A stretch of 64,000 bases of DNA from Podarcis raffonei (Eukaryota > Chordata > Lepidosauria > Squamata > Lacertidae). Below the pieces are notes generated by a model. That model was not told the origin of the DNA, ran no database searches, and saw only the letters and a list, made by a program, of their open reading frames with translations. Location of the stretch: contig NC_070604.1 in assembly GCF_027172205.1 (NCBI RefSeq), positions 81,062,023 through 81,126,022 of the forward strand. Reading direction: 5' to 3'. Both the position numbers and the translations under genes were made by a program. Numbering within the stretch: position 1 is the stretch's first letter; every line of letters begins with the position of its first letter. This document shows, piece by piece, positions 1-12,019 of this stretch.

Positions 1-93
1 AGCCAATCAGAAGCCGCACCTTGGTTTCAGAACGTTTTTGGAAGTAGAACGGATTTCCAGAAAGTATTCTGTTCAAGAACCAAGGTATGACTG
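1..93. mobile_element. 3' half of TA-flanked inverted-repeat MITE (TTGGTTGTCGAA type)
   Basis: The sequence from AGCCAATCAGAAGCC to CAAGGTATGACTG matches the right half of the complete element at 7478-7708 and is followed by TA. Its left half is outside the window. It sits in intron 1 of gene A. Confidence 0.7.
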
Positions 94-143
94 TATAAAG
101 GATTACATACTCTTTATAACTTTCTTCCCCCCTCTCCATTCAG

Positions 144-3100
144 CTTTCAGAAAAATATGGCAATGTCATCAGCCTTCAGTTTGGAAATCTGTGGTTTGTA
201 ATTGTGAATGGATTGCACCTGGTGAAGGAGGTTCTTGTCCATCAGGGTGAAAACTTTGTCGATCGTCCAAGCGTTCCTCTTGATGATGAAGTCTTTAAGA
301 AGCTTGGTGAGTTTCTTACAATATGGTCAACTGTTTAAACTTATAGAACTTTTAAAAGTCTGCCCTAATTGTACAAGCCCTTAGAATGTTTAATAACATT
401 ATATTTTCACGACTGAGGATTAATTTTTTTTATTTGCATTTCCTGTTTCATTGCACTGAATGAAAGCAGTAGCATTAATGTGCGTCAGAGAAGCATACCC
501 TCTCAACTGTTCAGATTGACTGAGCTTACTATGTATTGGGTGGCAAGTCCAGATTTTGCAGTTTTCTCTGCCATACTGCTTTTTTGAATATTGTATATTG
601 TTTTTAATAACATTTGCATTTTCATGCCTTTTTGTGCCTTTTTGTTTTTTAAGTGGATAGCTTCATTTCAGTTCATTTGTTCTTTAAAAGTGAGAATAGT
701 GTTGCATTACAAAGCAATCTAATAAAGAACAATATCCTTGAAATTCGTATTGGGAGCCTTGGAAATGGATCCACATAATCTCTTCCCCCCCCCCCCTGCT
801 ATTCTACATTCTCCCTAAGTTTGTGGCATGCTGGTGGCCTGAAAGGAGCTGGAAACCAGTTTCTTTACTAAGTTACTTCCTTAGCATAATGGCTGATCAG
901 GCGATTTGTGCCCACAGTTCAGTGAATTTCAGATGACCATGGTACATGCCTGCTTATTTAGCCTAACTACTGTGAATTTGTGACAAAGGCATCAGAATGT
1001 CAGATTCAGCAGTTCACCCTCATACCTGCTCTGGGCTTGTACTTAGGCCCTCATCAGGCATCATGCCACTCCTGAGATAAAGGAGAAAGTGCATTTGGGG
1101 AATATGCACACTATCTCCATCTCCTGTGTTCCACCAGCCTGCCCAAACCCACTGGCCCTCCATGGAGAACAAACTTCTGTGGCAGAAAGTCAGTTGTAGT
1201 CATGTACATTCCTTCTGCATTTTAGAGCACTGCATGATCAGGCAGCCTACGACAATCTCCATTTGCCCTCCAGCTCAGTTAGTCTTCAGTTACACTTGAA
1301 AGGCTTAGTTCCTCCAAAAGCAGGTTTCAGCAGGTCCTGTGGTCACTCTCTGCCACTACCCCCTCCCTCCTAGACATTGCCTTTTTGAAAAGCATCAACA
1401 CTACCAGGAAACCTCCAACCACAAGATCTGTTCAATTCAACATTTCCTAAGAAGAGCAGGTATCAGCTAAGGGGGTCATGCTGCTTGCAAGCTGAGTCTG
1501 ACTGAGAGAGAAGCAATCATGGCTGCACTGACCCCTACAACTGCACTTACTACTTGCATAAGTGGTCATGAGTGGGGTCACTGGCATGGACTGGGGGATG
1601 GAAAGAGTGCTGGAACACCTAATGCCTCATTAAAGCTGCTGAGTTAAGCCTTCCCTGTAACTCTGACTATCTGTATAAAGGATGGAGAGGGCAGTGGGAA
1701 TGGAAGCAGTGTCCTTTGAGATGTCCAGGTCCATGGATGCTCCATGTATTCAAATAGCAGAAGAGCCCTACAGATAAAATATTTTGGATTTTTTACATGT
1801 TCTCATTCTCCCCCAAAAAATTTTTAATGCTGCACTTTTGCTCTATCAGTGTTCCCAAAACCTTTCCCACAGTGAAATAAAGTTAGTATTAAAATACTAT
1901 ACAAACAGTAAAGCAAATGAAAAGCAACAATGAAACAGCTGCAGCAGATGAAACAGCAAAGTCAACTTTGCAGTCTCTTCAGTATGATATAAGCAGGCAA
2001 GCCAGATAGCTTAGGGGAGAGAGGAGTCCTCTTTTATAATTAGAAGGTCTGTTAACTCTCCTAACTTACTATTTGCTCATTTTAAAAGTCCTTATTTGCT
2101 AAATGATGATAATTCTTCCTATTTAGGATTGCTCTTCTCTAATGGCCCTGGTTGGAAACAACAAAGACGATTTGCCTTATCAACTCTCAGAAACTTTGGT
2201 TTGGGCAAAAGGTCTTTAGAAGAACGAATACAGGAGGAGAGCCGATACCTAACAGATGCAATTGAAGCTGAGAATGGTGAGCACCAGAGCCCATAAACCA
2301 GTGGCACCATCTGTGATATTAAAGCTGTCTGAATTCGGATCAAGACACTGCTTTGCAGTGGTTTTATTCCTACCTGTATGGTCATTTCCAGAGGATGATT
2401 CTTAGGGAGTGCAGTTCAGCCCCATGTGGGGTTCCCCAGCGTTCAGTTTTATCCCCCATGATGATTAACATCTACATGAAATTACTGAGTGGGGTCATCC
2501 TGAGCTTTGGAGTACATTGTCAGCGATATGCTGAAGACACACAGCTCTGCTTCTCCTTTACATCTGCAGGTGTGGCAGTGGATGTGCTGTTTTGTTCTAT
2601 TGTGCATCTCTTTTCTGCCTCCAATTAAGATGGTCCAGGCCATACTAGTTAGCCACTTCTACAGAAATGCCCTTTCCTAACCTCCTGCCTTGGCCAGATC
2701 TTGACTGATGATCTCACAGATGAGTATGCTAGAAAGTTGTATAAAACTCCAACACTGCACCTTTATCTTTCAGATACCTTCCACCTGTAGAATATTAGCT
2801 ATGTCCTCCTGTCGCGGAATAATCCCAGCCTATAAAGAAATATAAAGAAGGCAAATGCTCACTTGAAAGCACAATGTGCCTAATGTCTTATACATAACTG
2901 TATCCCAAAGAGTCCTTGAATTACTGGGTGTAACGTTCATACTAAATGGTTTCTTCTGTTCAAAGATCCAACCCTATCCACACCCACCTACATTCCCCAC
3001 ATTTTGTTCTTGTTATATGGAAGCCATAGGCACTCTTATTTCTCTTCTACCATCTTTTCTCCCTCCAGGGCAGCCATTTAACCCTCACTTTCAGATTAAT

Positions 3101-6100
3101 AATGCTGTTTCAAATATCATTTGTTCTATCACTTTTGGGAACCGCTTTGAATACCATGACAGTCGTTTCCAGAAGTTATTGAAATTGCTTGATGAGGCAA
3201 CGTACCTTCAAGGAAGTCGGGGTCAGGTAGGTCTTCTGTCAGAAACGCTCTGGCCCAGACAGACTCCCACATGCTGGTTGAATGTTAATTCACGTGCTGT
3301 GGGTTTTTCATGTTATGATTTCTTTCTCCCACATTCTAGTCACCCAAGCATCTCTTCCTATTCATATCCCTTTGCCATCTTGCTTTGATTTAGCATTGTC
3401 TGTTGGTTGGGATGCCTTCAGTATTATAAAGCATTCATAAAAAAAACAACCATGTACTAAAACACAGTTTAGGCTATTGAATTGGTACTCACATGTGTAA
3501 CTGAATAAAAATCTCTGCATATGAAAAAGTAGCACACACCATGAGAAGGCTAAAACCTTCTCTGCTAGCTTCCCACAGGGAAGGAATTGGTTTTTTATTA
3601 CTTGTAGGGGACATTCAAATGTTGTTCCTGAATATTTACAGAAATAATACCAGATGGCGCACAAAACTAATGTTTATTAATCATTTATTGTTGTTGTTAT
3701 TTAATATACATACATATATTCCATACATATATGTGATGTTAGTGTTTGTTTCCTCAGCTGTACGATCTCTTTCCCACTCTCATGAAGCACCTGCCAGGAT
3801 CCCATCAGACTATTTTAAAAAACTGGGAGCAACTGAGATCCTTTGTGAAAGAAATCATTGAAGAACACAAAAAAGACTGGAACCCATCTGAACCCAGAGA
3901 CTTCATAGATGCCTACCTAAATGAAATGGCCAAGGTAAGAGACGTAAAGGACAACAAGTATATAGTTGCTGTTCTTTTTAAAAAGAATAATGATACTAGA
4001 AGAAGGCAGAGGTACAATCTAAAAGGCCAGACCTAGCTAAGTGGTTTGTCTAAGCAGCCTTTAGCGCTGGCCATATTGTTTTTGCTGACTCTGTATTTAA
4101 TTTGACAAACAGGTGAAGTGTGTGTGCACTTGCGTGCACAAGTGCATATATAAATCTGAATTCATGCATTTCATGGGGTGGCATTTCCCCATTTGCCCAC
4201 TAAATTTCACCACTTGTTTGTGATTTGTCAGAGCAGACAGTCAACATCACCCAAAGCATCGTTGTAGAGGCATATCATGAGATGCCATTTCCTCAGTTGT
4301 CTGTCTGAATATACTCTGTAGTCCAGACCAAACTTTGACAAGACCAAACCCATATTTTATCCCAACTTCAATAATGTACAGGATTGTTGATGTGACCCTG
4401 CTGGGTTCTGGATACTCTTCAGGAATAGAGCTGAGGAATTCCATGGTGATCACTTGACAGATGGGACTGGAACTGGGATGATGGTGTTCGATGGCCTCTT
4501 AACACGCTGGTGCATTTTCTTTGCTTCAAGGGGGATGCTGCTCCCAGTTTCCATGAAGAAAACCTCCTACATTCTACACAGGATCTGTTTTTTGCTGGAA
4601 CGGAAACAACTTCTACAACCCTGCGTTGGGCTTTGCTGTACATGGCCATATATCCAGAAATTCAAGGTAAAACTGTAGTTGGCTTCTTTCCTTTTCATTA
4701 CTTTGGGTTGGATTCAGTTAAGTCCTACCCACAGTTAACCCAGTGAAATTAACAAACTCAGACATGCCTATACCCAATGTTTTTTTCTGGGGGCACGCAG
4801 GGGTACGCATACCCCTAAAAATTTTGTGAATCTAACAGGAGAAGAAACATTTTTTAAAAAAAAAAATTAAGTTCCTCCCCCACGATAGTGAATCGTCAGT
4901 TCCATTGAATAGCATGGTGAATCATCAGTTCCGTTGCTACCACCAATTGGCAGCCTATAAAATGGTGATTTTCTTGAGACAAAATGAGAGTACCCCTCAA
5001 CATTTTTTAAGAAATAAGCACTGTCTATACCCATCAGATGTGTAAAGGAAGATAGATAAGTGAAGGGAAGAATGTGAAATTCTGGCAGGTTACATGCTGA
5101 ATAAAGCATAAACAGAAATTGCTGGAATACATATAGGAAAAAAACTAACGAAGAAAGTAAGAGAAGTTTATGATTATCAATGGAGAAACAGAGCAGTACA
5201 GTAACAGAGAAACTACAAGATTTATATAAAAGAAATAATATATTTATATTTAAAGAAAGTCAATCACTTGTTACAGAGTGGCAGGAATTATATTTGTCCT
5301 TTTGGGGAGAATAACAGTTATTAAAATGATAAAAATATTGAAAAGCCAGTTTTTATTTCAACATTTACCAATTCAATTAACCACACATGGCTGAAAGCTG
5401 AAATTATGTATGATGAGAAAGCAAGAAAGAGAGTTCAAGTTCCAGTTTTAAAATTATTGTATGTCACAAACTGCAAAAAACAGTTGTGGAACCATGTTTG
5501 AATCATCGTACTATATGTATATATTTCTATGTCTGATATGTGGAAGATTCCACTACATGAAGCACTTGGAAAATAAAAATTAGGTCTGGGTGAAAAAATG
5601 AGTCCCAAGGCAATGCTGAAACTCTACCAGTGCAGCTGCTGTCTGCAACCCAAATAAAGGTGATTCCACAAATGGGCCACAATTGCACAGAAGCAATTTC
5701 CCTTCCCACCACACAATGGGCACCCAGTGATGGAACAACATGACAAGTCTCCCCTGCAATTCTGCTGCTCTTGTATTAACGACAAATCTTCTTTTCTTTG
5801 TAGCAAAAGTCCAAGCAGAAATAGATTCTGTGATTGGCCAGTCTCGCCAGCCAGCAATGGATGACAGGGACAGCATGCCCTATACCAATGCAGTTATTCA
5901 TGAAGTTCAAAGAATAAGCAACATTGTACCTTTGAATGTGCCCCGGATGACAACTAAGGACACTATAGTGGCTGGGTTTCGTGTGCCCAAGGTAAATGTT
6001 AAGAAGATACAGCTTTCTTATCTGTCTTTACTCTTCCATTAAGATGTGAAAACTTGAAGTCCAAGTTCTAAATGAGATGTAGCTGATATTGTGCTGTCCA

Positions 6101-8021
6101 GATGTTGTTGGACTCCCAACTGTCATCAGTTCCAACCAGCTAATGGGCAGAAATGATGAGAGTTGTGTCCCAGGTTGCATCACCCCCATGTCTACCTGCA
6201 GAGTTGCACCATACCATTAGGCTGGCATTGGTTGGAGAGAAACTGGTTTGTCAGTTGTAAATCTGGACCCTTCCCACTATGGTGTTCTGCTTTGCCCATC
6301 ATTTCACTCCTCTACTGCTTATGGAATTCTAGGCTTGTTTGGCATAACAGCGATGCTAGCCCTGGGGCAGATGCTAGAGTATTCTTGGGATACACCATGA
6401 TCTGGAAAGGATAGAGGGATCTGAGCTAGATAAGCTTTTGTTTTCTTCAAATTCCTCTGTAAAACCGGACCCAAACCACAGTCTCTGTTTGAATGGATAG
6501 CTAGTCAGTCTGAAATTTGCTAAAATCTGGTGTTTCTAACCATAAATTTTAGTAGTCCAGCAGACATTGAATATATTTTTAGATCTATATTGGAACCTGT
6601 GTTTTTTGTGGAATGTAGTTGGATGAATTACTTAATAATGAAAAGCTAATCTCTCATTCAGAGCATATCTTTTCTGCACCAGAGAACAGAGTTTGACTGC
6701 CGTGATTACAAAAATATAACACAAAGAGTTCATGGACATTTTTAATCTAGCTTCTTCTTTGACAGGGAACCATAATGCTTGCCAACTTGACCTCTTTGCA
6801 CTTTGACAAGGATGAATGGGAAACACCCAATGTGTTTAATCCTGGCCATTTCCTGGAGAACGGGCAGTTCAAGAAAAAGGAAGCATTTTTGCCATTCTCT
6901 GCAGGTAAAAAAAAATGATGGACTCGTCATCAAAATTTCACGAGTTACTAAATGGTGGAGGCCTAGTAGCTGAGAGCCTGGTGTAGTACTAACTATATTG
7001 TATATTGCAGAAGTTACCAAACTTTTTGGGCCAGTGGCCACATTTGACATATAAGAAAGTGATGTAGGCACCAGTCACAAAATGGCTCTCTTTGTGAGTG
7101 TGGTACAACACAAATGTTGTTGACATGGTCCCCTCCTCCAATTAGGCAGTGTGGGTTTTTGAGGGGATGTTCACAGGTGTCATAGGTGGCACTGACAGCC
7201 CACAGGGACTAGACTGGCCATCCCTCATGTATTGTTAGTTTGCTATACCCTTAGCTTAGTTAGATGCAAATTAGGTAGTGTGAATGAGGTAGATTCCAAT
7301 TAAAATATTTCTCTCCAACCCTTCATATGATAGAAATTTATGTACCTCAAATGTATGTATTCCAGATTCTGGAAAGCTGTGATCATATTTGTTCAGTTTT
7401 CCCATTTACTTGAGTAGGAAATGGATAGGACCGGCGTCTTCATTTATTTTGCAACAACAGAATCCCTTTTACAGGTACAGTAGTACCTTGGTTGTCGAAT
7501 GGCTTGGCTCCCAATCAAATCAGCTCCCGAACACCCCAATCCCAGAAGTAAGTGTTCCGGTTTGCGAACTTTTTTTGGAAACCGAACATTCGACGCAGCT
7601 TCAGTTGCTTCCTGCAGCCAATCAGAAGCCATGCCTTGATTTTCGAATGGTTCCAGGAGTCGAAGAGACCCCTGGAACGGATTAAGTTCAACAACCAAGG
7701 TACCACTGTATTTGGTTCCTAGTCTGCCAGGGTTATTTTAAACAAGCCACTGCCACTACTGCTTTAGCTACAACTAGTTACAAAAGGAGAAGTTACTGCA
7801 GCAAAAGCTCTCCACTAAAGCATTCTTTGTATCCTTGTCTTCTAGGAAAGCGAGTTTGTCTTGGAGAGCAGTTGGCGAGGACCGAGCTCTTCATTTTCTT
7901 CACTGCCCTAATTCAGAAGTTCACTTTCCAGGCTCCAAAGAATGAGACATTAAGCCGTGAATTTAGAATGGGTCTGACATTGTCTCCCCTGCCGTACTGC
8001 ATATGTGCATTCTCTCGCTAA
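144..8021 (+). CDS. CYP2J: CYP2J-like cytochrome P450, gene A (exons 2-9; exon 1 lies left of the window)
   Basis: Microsomal haem-thiolate monooxygenase of the CYP2J type. The family oxidises arachidonic acid and other lipophilic substrates at the endoplasmic reticulum using electrons from P450 reductase. Coding exons: 144-306, 2127-2276, 3069-3226, 3758-3934, 4531-4666, 5804-5991, 6766-6904, 7846-8021 (TAA 8019-8021). All junctions are GT-AG with CYP2 phases. Visible motifs are the C-helix WKQQR (exon 3), the I-helix AGTETT (exon 6), the K-helix ExxR as EVQR (exon 7), and the haem loop FSAGKRVCLG split by intron 8, with its Cys thiolate ligand. Oddities: exon 4 is 158 nt instead of 161, one codon short near its end. 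Exon 6 reads STQDLFF where paralogs have STLDLFF. The C-terminus reads PYCICAFSR where paralogs have PYRICAFSR. No frame break is seen. The subfamily is assigned from remembered similarity to human CYP2J2; CYP2 is certain, 2J very likely. Confidence 0.92.
307..2126 (+). other. Intron 2 of gene A, no gene
   Basis: About 1.8 kb with a poly-C run near 786. The part around 1560-1720 (GTGGGGTCACTGGCATGGACT and on) is homologous to gene D intron 2 near 49810-49920 but absent from B. No open frame or RNA gene is supported. Confidence 0.6.
2340..2640 (+). mobile_element. L2/CR1-type LINE reverse transcriptase fragment
   Basis: The plus-strand frame contains [18 protein letters not shown] and then [14 protein letters not shown], the RT palm region of L2/CR1/Vingi-like LINEs (usually GVPQGSVLSP and YADDTQL). 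The catalytic YADD reads YAED and only about 90 codons remain, so it is a dead 5'- and 3'-truncated fragment. It lies in gene A intron 3. The clade cannot be fixed by eye. Confidence 0.75.
4775..5023. mobile_element. hAT-type MITE in gene A intron 6
   Basis: The ends are CAATGTTTTTTTCTGGGGG and, at the right, TTTTTTAAGAAATAAGCACTG in inverted relation (CAGTGCTT-type termini). Flanking 8-bp repeats CCTATACC (4767-4774) and TCTATACC (5024-5031) match at 7 of 8 positions. The homologous site in gene B intron 6 (near 17230) lacks it. Confidence 0.65.
5100..5400 (+). mobile_element. L1-type LINE relic in gene A intron 6
   Basis: A degraded plus-strand sequence resembles the L1 ORF2 region after the RT core (GRI, IKM, LFQHLPI-like residues around 5300-5380). 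The same relic is in B (17230-17580) and D (53540-53830), so the insertion predates the tandem duplications. Confidence 0.45.
7478..7708. mobile_element. Complete TA-flanked inverted-repeat MITE in gene A intron 8
   Basis: 231 bp bounded by CAGTAGTACCTTGGTTGTCG and CAACAACCAAGGTACCACTG, which are inverted repeats. TA lies on both sides, as expected for Tc1/mariner-pogo type transposition. It has no coding capacity and is non-autonomous. Confidence 0.75.
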
Positions 8022-8548
8022 GGGGACTTGCTTTATGTCATAGCCGTTTCTTTAAAAAATAGGATCAGTTTATGGTGCAGGAACAGATCTATGCCACTTG
8101 GAAGCCCTCAAGAAGTGGCAAAGTGACTCCCCCAGGTAGCCTCAGGTACCACAACCCCGCAGTCGGATCAGTCCATGCACAAGCTTCTCAGACGCTGCCC
8201 AATACTACCTGATTTATAGATAGCTAACTTGTTAGCCTGTGTGGCTTGCTCGACTGGCTATGTGCAGATTATTCATTAGCCACCTCTCCCAATGCCTCAT
8301 GTTCTCCAAACAATGTCTAACATCAAAGAAGGTGAAGGTACCCAGCACTGTCACATCCTTCGACAGATTAGGACACTAAAGGTTGTTCTCAGCCATCAAA
8401 GAGCTGAACAAGAGATAGAGGGGGGGAGCAAACAGAGGCAGGAAGGATAACCATGTCAGATCACTATCTCCTAGAAATACAAATATCTTCCAGATAAATT
8501 ACCCATATATCCACCCCCAAACGATTTGCACAAAATAGCTTCTAGGGA
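8022..8548 (+). other. 3' flank and probable 3' UTR of gene A
   Basis: Directly after the TAA the first 60 bp (TTTCTTTAAAAAATAGGATCAGTT) match the 3' flanks of C and D. The remainder is unique within the window and shows no gene or recognisable repeat. Confidence 0.5.
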
Positions 8549-9028
8549 GCCCTATGCAGCCTAGGACCCACGTAGCTACGGGACCGCCTCTCCTGGTATG
8601 CCCCGCGGAGGACCTTAAGGTCCACAAATGACAATATTTTGGAGGTCCCAAGTCACAAAGTGGTTAGGTTGGTCTCAACTAGGGCCAGAGCCTTTTCAGT
8701 ACTGGCCCCAACTTGGTGGAACACTCTGTCACAAGAGACTAGGGCCCTGCAGGACTTGACATCTTTCCGCAGGGCCTGCAAGACAGAGCTGTTCTGCCTG
8801 GCCTTTGGTTTGGACTCAGTCTGATCCCTATGTTTCCCTCCCCTTATGGTTGACTTTTAAAATGAGGCTGCATTTTAAATTGCATTTTAACCTGTATTTT
8901 AAATTGCCCCCCCTTTTCTTTCTTTCTTTCCTATTATGTTTTTACTGAAATTTTATTTGTGTTAGCCGCCCTGAGCCCGGCTCTAGCTGGGGATGGCGGG
9001 GTGTAAATAAAATTTATTATTATTATTA
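8549..9028 (+). mobile_element. L2/Vingi-type LINE 3' end with (TTA)n tail
   Basis: A C-terminal coding remnant (LTSFRRACKTELFCLAFGL) is followed by a 3' UTR with GCCGCCCTGAGCCCGGCTC and GTGTAAATAAAATTTATTATTATT, a typical lizard LINE tail. The B-C intergenic homolog near 22203-22232 lacks it, so the insertion postdates duplication. It is 5' truncated. Confidence 0.7.
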
Positions 9029-9039
9029 CCTGTCTCAGA

Positions 9040-11140
9040 TGCCTCCAGGCTGCAGTGGAAAATGAACAGCAAGACAAGAAGCAGGATAGAAAACTGGAAT
9101 TGCCAGCTCTTTAGGACCCTGGGGTCTTTCTATCAGCTAAAACATTGCCGTTTGCTCATTGGCTCAAAATAAGGAAGGAAGTTTTGCTGGTTTCTCTCTT
9201 ATCTCTTGAGAAGGGAGCAAACACTTGCTTCTTTCTTTAAAGGAAGATCAGAATCAATGCTAAGGTCACCAAGAATTTGTGGGCTCTGGTGAGGTCCTGG
9301 GCCACAGCTGCTGATAGGCTTCTTCAGCTCCAACCCATTCTGTCCTGGAGGAGAGCTGCTGGTAGGTCTTTGTACTGCAGGTTTTCAATCTGTTGAATTT
9401 GTTTCCTGACGACAGAGAAGTCCTCCCTCAGATCTTCCACATCTATCATAGAATGGTATTCTACCTTAACACTTTTGACCTTTAGCATAATTTTTTAAAA
9501 ATAAATTAGCTCCTTTGCTCTTCCAGATTGTGTTTCTACATTTTGCCCATCTTTCTATCCTCTGGTTGCATCTGGGTTTTTTTTGTCAGGGAGGTGGGGA
9601 GGCATCAACAAGTAGTACCAGGACTAAGTTCACAGTCAAATTTTGTTAGGCATGTTCTGCTTGCTATTATGTATTTCTTACTTGCCTGAGAAGATTTCAT
9701 TAAAAGCCAATGAAAAAACAACAACTGTGGATCCCTAGGAGCTTCTGCACCTGGGCCTGACCTGGTCATGAGCCTGTTCTGGTCCTGTTGTAGTGAAGAA
9801 AAGGCATTGTTTTGTTTATAGGAATGTGTGTGCTTTCAACTCAACATAAAACTCTAATGGAATTCCCGCCTATCTTTATAAAATTAGAAAATGTTGTTAG
9901 GCATGTTTTGTTCATAATGAACTTGCAAAGAGTTTGATATGCTAGCTGCATCAATGCATCTTAATGAAAATACATGCACTTTCTCTTGTTAAATGACCAG
10001 TTATTGCCATTCTGTATTGGTGGCCCTAATTCGTATGCAGAGTTTAAACAGGCTTGTAAATACTGTAAAATCAGTGAAGCATGCAACTCTGAGTTGGTTT
10101 GTGGACGATGAATATTATTAGGTTTTATTATTTTCCAAAAACATTATTGTTGTGATTGAATAAACATAGTCAATGACAAGGTGAAAACTGAGTCTGCAAA
10201 GTGATTTCCATGAAAATAGTCAAGAGTGGCAATTTGGCTGTCTGGGAGCGCATAGTGTTGACATTCACAGGGGCAGGGGCAGAGGAGAATGCCACGCAGA
10301 AGAGACATGCCCTCTTTCCACCAGTACTATTGTATCCATTTGAAAAAGTTCAAGAAGACATTCCTGGGGATATTGTGCATGCACCTCTTAGAGGCTTGGG
10401 TTAGCTGCATGTTTGGCCTGAACCAATCTCTACTGTAGTGTTTTTCCCCCCAAAGAAGCAACACAGAGTCTTATGGCCTTTGAACAACTCTTAACAAGTA
10501 CTGAAGGAGTAGATGAAGGCTTAATCCCAGTTCTTTATAAAGTTTAGAGTGTTAAAGGTGTTTTTGGGAAGTTCTAAAATAATGCAGCAGGATATATTCC
10601 TTACCCCAGGCTTGGTACTATTGAATCTGTTTGACAATTCAAATAGGATTTTAAAGAACAATGAACTTACTATTCATCTTCTTCTTGAGAGTAGGTGAAT
10701 AGTAATGAATATTTGGAACAATTTCACCTGTATTGATCTGAAATATTAATATGATACATAAAGCCATCCTGTAAAAACTCTTTCATAAGCTACTAAGAGG
10801 GAGAATAGCAACACGGCAGTGAGGTTGATGTGCTGCATAAACATGGACAGAGCCATTCCATAGCTCCTGGCAATGTGTTTACATTGCACCAACTTTTCTT
10901 CTGCCACGTGGCCTCCTATTAGCTAAAACTATGTAGTATTAGAGGGCTCTCGCCCTCTGAATGATCCTTCTCCCATCTTCCCTGACTATTGGCCATACTG
11001 GCTGGGGCTGCTGGGAGTTGGAGACCAAAAACATCATGATAGATGCTGGTACCTAGCCCCTGATCTAGTCAGTCTGCTGCCAAAAGAAAATCTATGTAGT
11101 ATTGAACGGAGGTAAGCAGTTTCTCTCCTTTGGCCTCCTT
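9040..11140 (+). other. A-B intergenic block shared with other gene gaps
   Basis: No gene is seen. It contains a segment (about 9040-9440) homologous to 22230-22680, and a segment (about 9770-10450) homologous to 22910-23720, 43750-44580 and 60850-61540. The TGAATGATCCTTCTCCCATC promoter-distal motif near 10957 recurs ahead of genes C and E. These repeats show that the duplication unit includes the intergenic DNA. Confidence 0.6.
10159..10164 (+). promoter_or_regulatory. Candidate polyadenylation signal downstream of gene A
   Basis: AATAAA lies in a block (TTTTATTATTTTCCAAAAAC upstream, GACAAGGTGAAAACTGAGTC downstream) conserved after B (AATAAA 23672-23677), C (AATAAA 44315-44320) and D (AATATA 61257-61262). 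It is 2.1 kb past the stop, in part because of the LINE insertion. Use as a poly(A) site is inferred. Confidence 0.35.
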
Positions 11141-11149
11141 AGCCAAAGG

Positions 11150-11748
11150 CAGTGGCGTCACAACGGGGGGTGCAGGGGTGTGTGGTATGCCCCAGGTTCC
11201 ATGTCTGTGAGGGTGACCAGATGTCATCCTGTGGGGGCTCGTGGGGGCGCAAGCAGCCATCGCACCGCCGCAGCTGCCTTTGGAGGACCCTCCGTTCACG
11301 GCTGTAGCCGCGAGCAGAGGATCCTGCGCCGGCAGCAATCTGCTAAGTACAGCGCATGTGCGGCGCTGCACGCATGCACTGTACATAGCAATGCCGCACA
11401 TGCGCCGTACGGCACTGGAGCGGCACTGGCGGCAAACCGCTAAATAGTGCATGTGCGGCGTTGCTATGTACAGCGCATGCGTGCAACGCCGCACATGCGC
11501 TGTCCTTAGCAGATTGCCGCCAGCGCCACTCCAGCGCTGTATGGACAGTGCCAGATCCTCCGTTCATGGCTGTAGCGGCACCAGAGGGATCCTGGCACCA
11601 TCCGTACAGCGCTGGAGCAGTGCCGGCGGCAAACCACTATACAGCGCATGTGCAGTGTCGCATGCATGCACCGTACGTAGCGATGCTGCACATGCGCCCT
11701 ACATCATGACGCTCACCCCGGGTGTCACGACACCTTCCCTCGACCCTG
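11150..11748. mobile_element. CpG-rich hAT-like element with internal long hairpins
   Basis: It starts CAGTGGCGTCACAACGGGG and ends near TGTCACGACACCTTCCCTC. It is flanked by GCCAAAGG (11142-11149) and GCCAAAGT (11749-11756), an 8-bp repeat with one mismatch. Inside, 11339-11404 and 11447-11513 are inverted copies of about 66 bp around a 42-bp spacer, and 11609-11702 is a third copy. The homologous promoter flanks of C and D lack the insert. There is no transposase and the open frames here are by-products of CpG-rich repeats. Confidence 0.65.
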
Positions 11749-12019
11749 GCCAAAGTTCAGAGCTGCTGAAACTATAGCTGGTCCAAATGCCTCAGAAATG
11801 GAAGGCATCTCCCTTGGTAGAAGTTTTTAACTTCTTTATGCATTTGCAAAAAACCCCTTCTTAGAAATGTCTTAAAGGAAATAAACGTTTACTGTTCCAA
11901 AGAAGTAAAAACAGGAAGGAAATATTCTAGTTCAGAAACTGCTCTTCCCCACTTTCTTTTTTCCCTCTGGGTAGGGTGACTCATTAGGTTATCTCTCTTC
12001 TGCTTATCTGTGGCCACGA

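Noticed and set aside
786-797. Poly-C run in gene A intron 2
   Set aside because: A simple homopolymer, common in this genome (also near 44116 and 57025); nothing suggests function.
2353-2628. An open frame in gene A intron 3 as an extra exon
   Set aside because: The translation is LINE RT with a damaged YADD box and no paralog has a matching exon.
11069-11777. Several overlapping open frames of 60-140 codons on both strands
   Set aside because: All fall in the CpG-rich hAT-like element with repeated GCATGTGCGG units; open frames on both strands in the same place come from stop-poor repeats.
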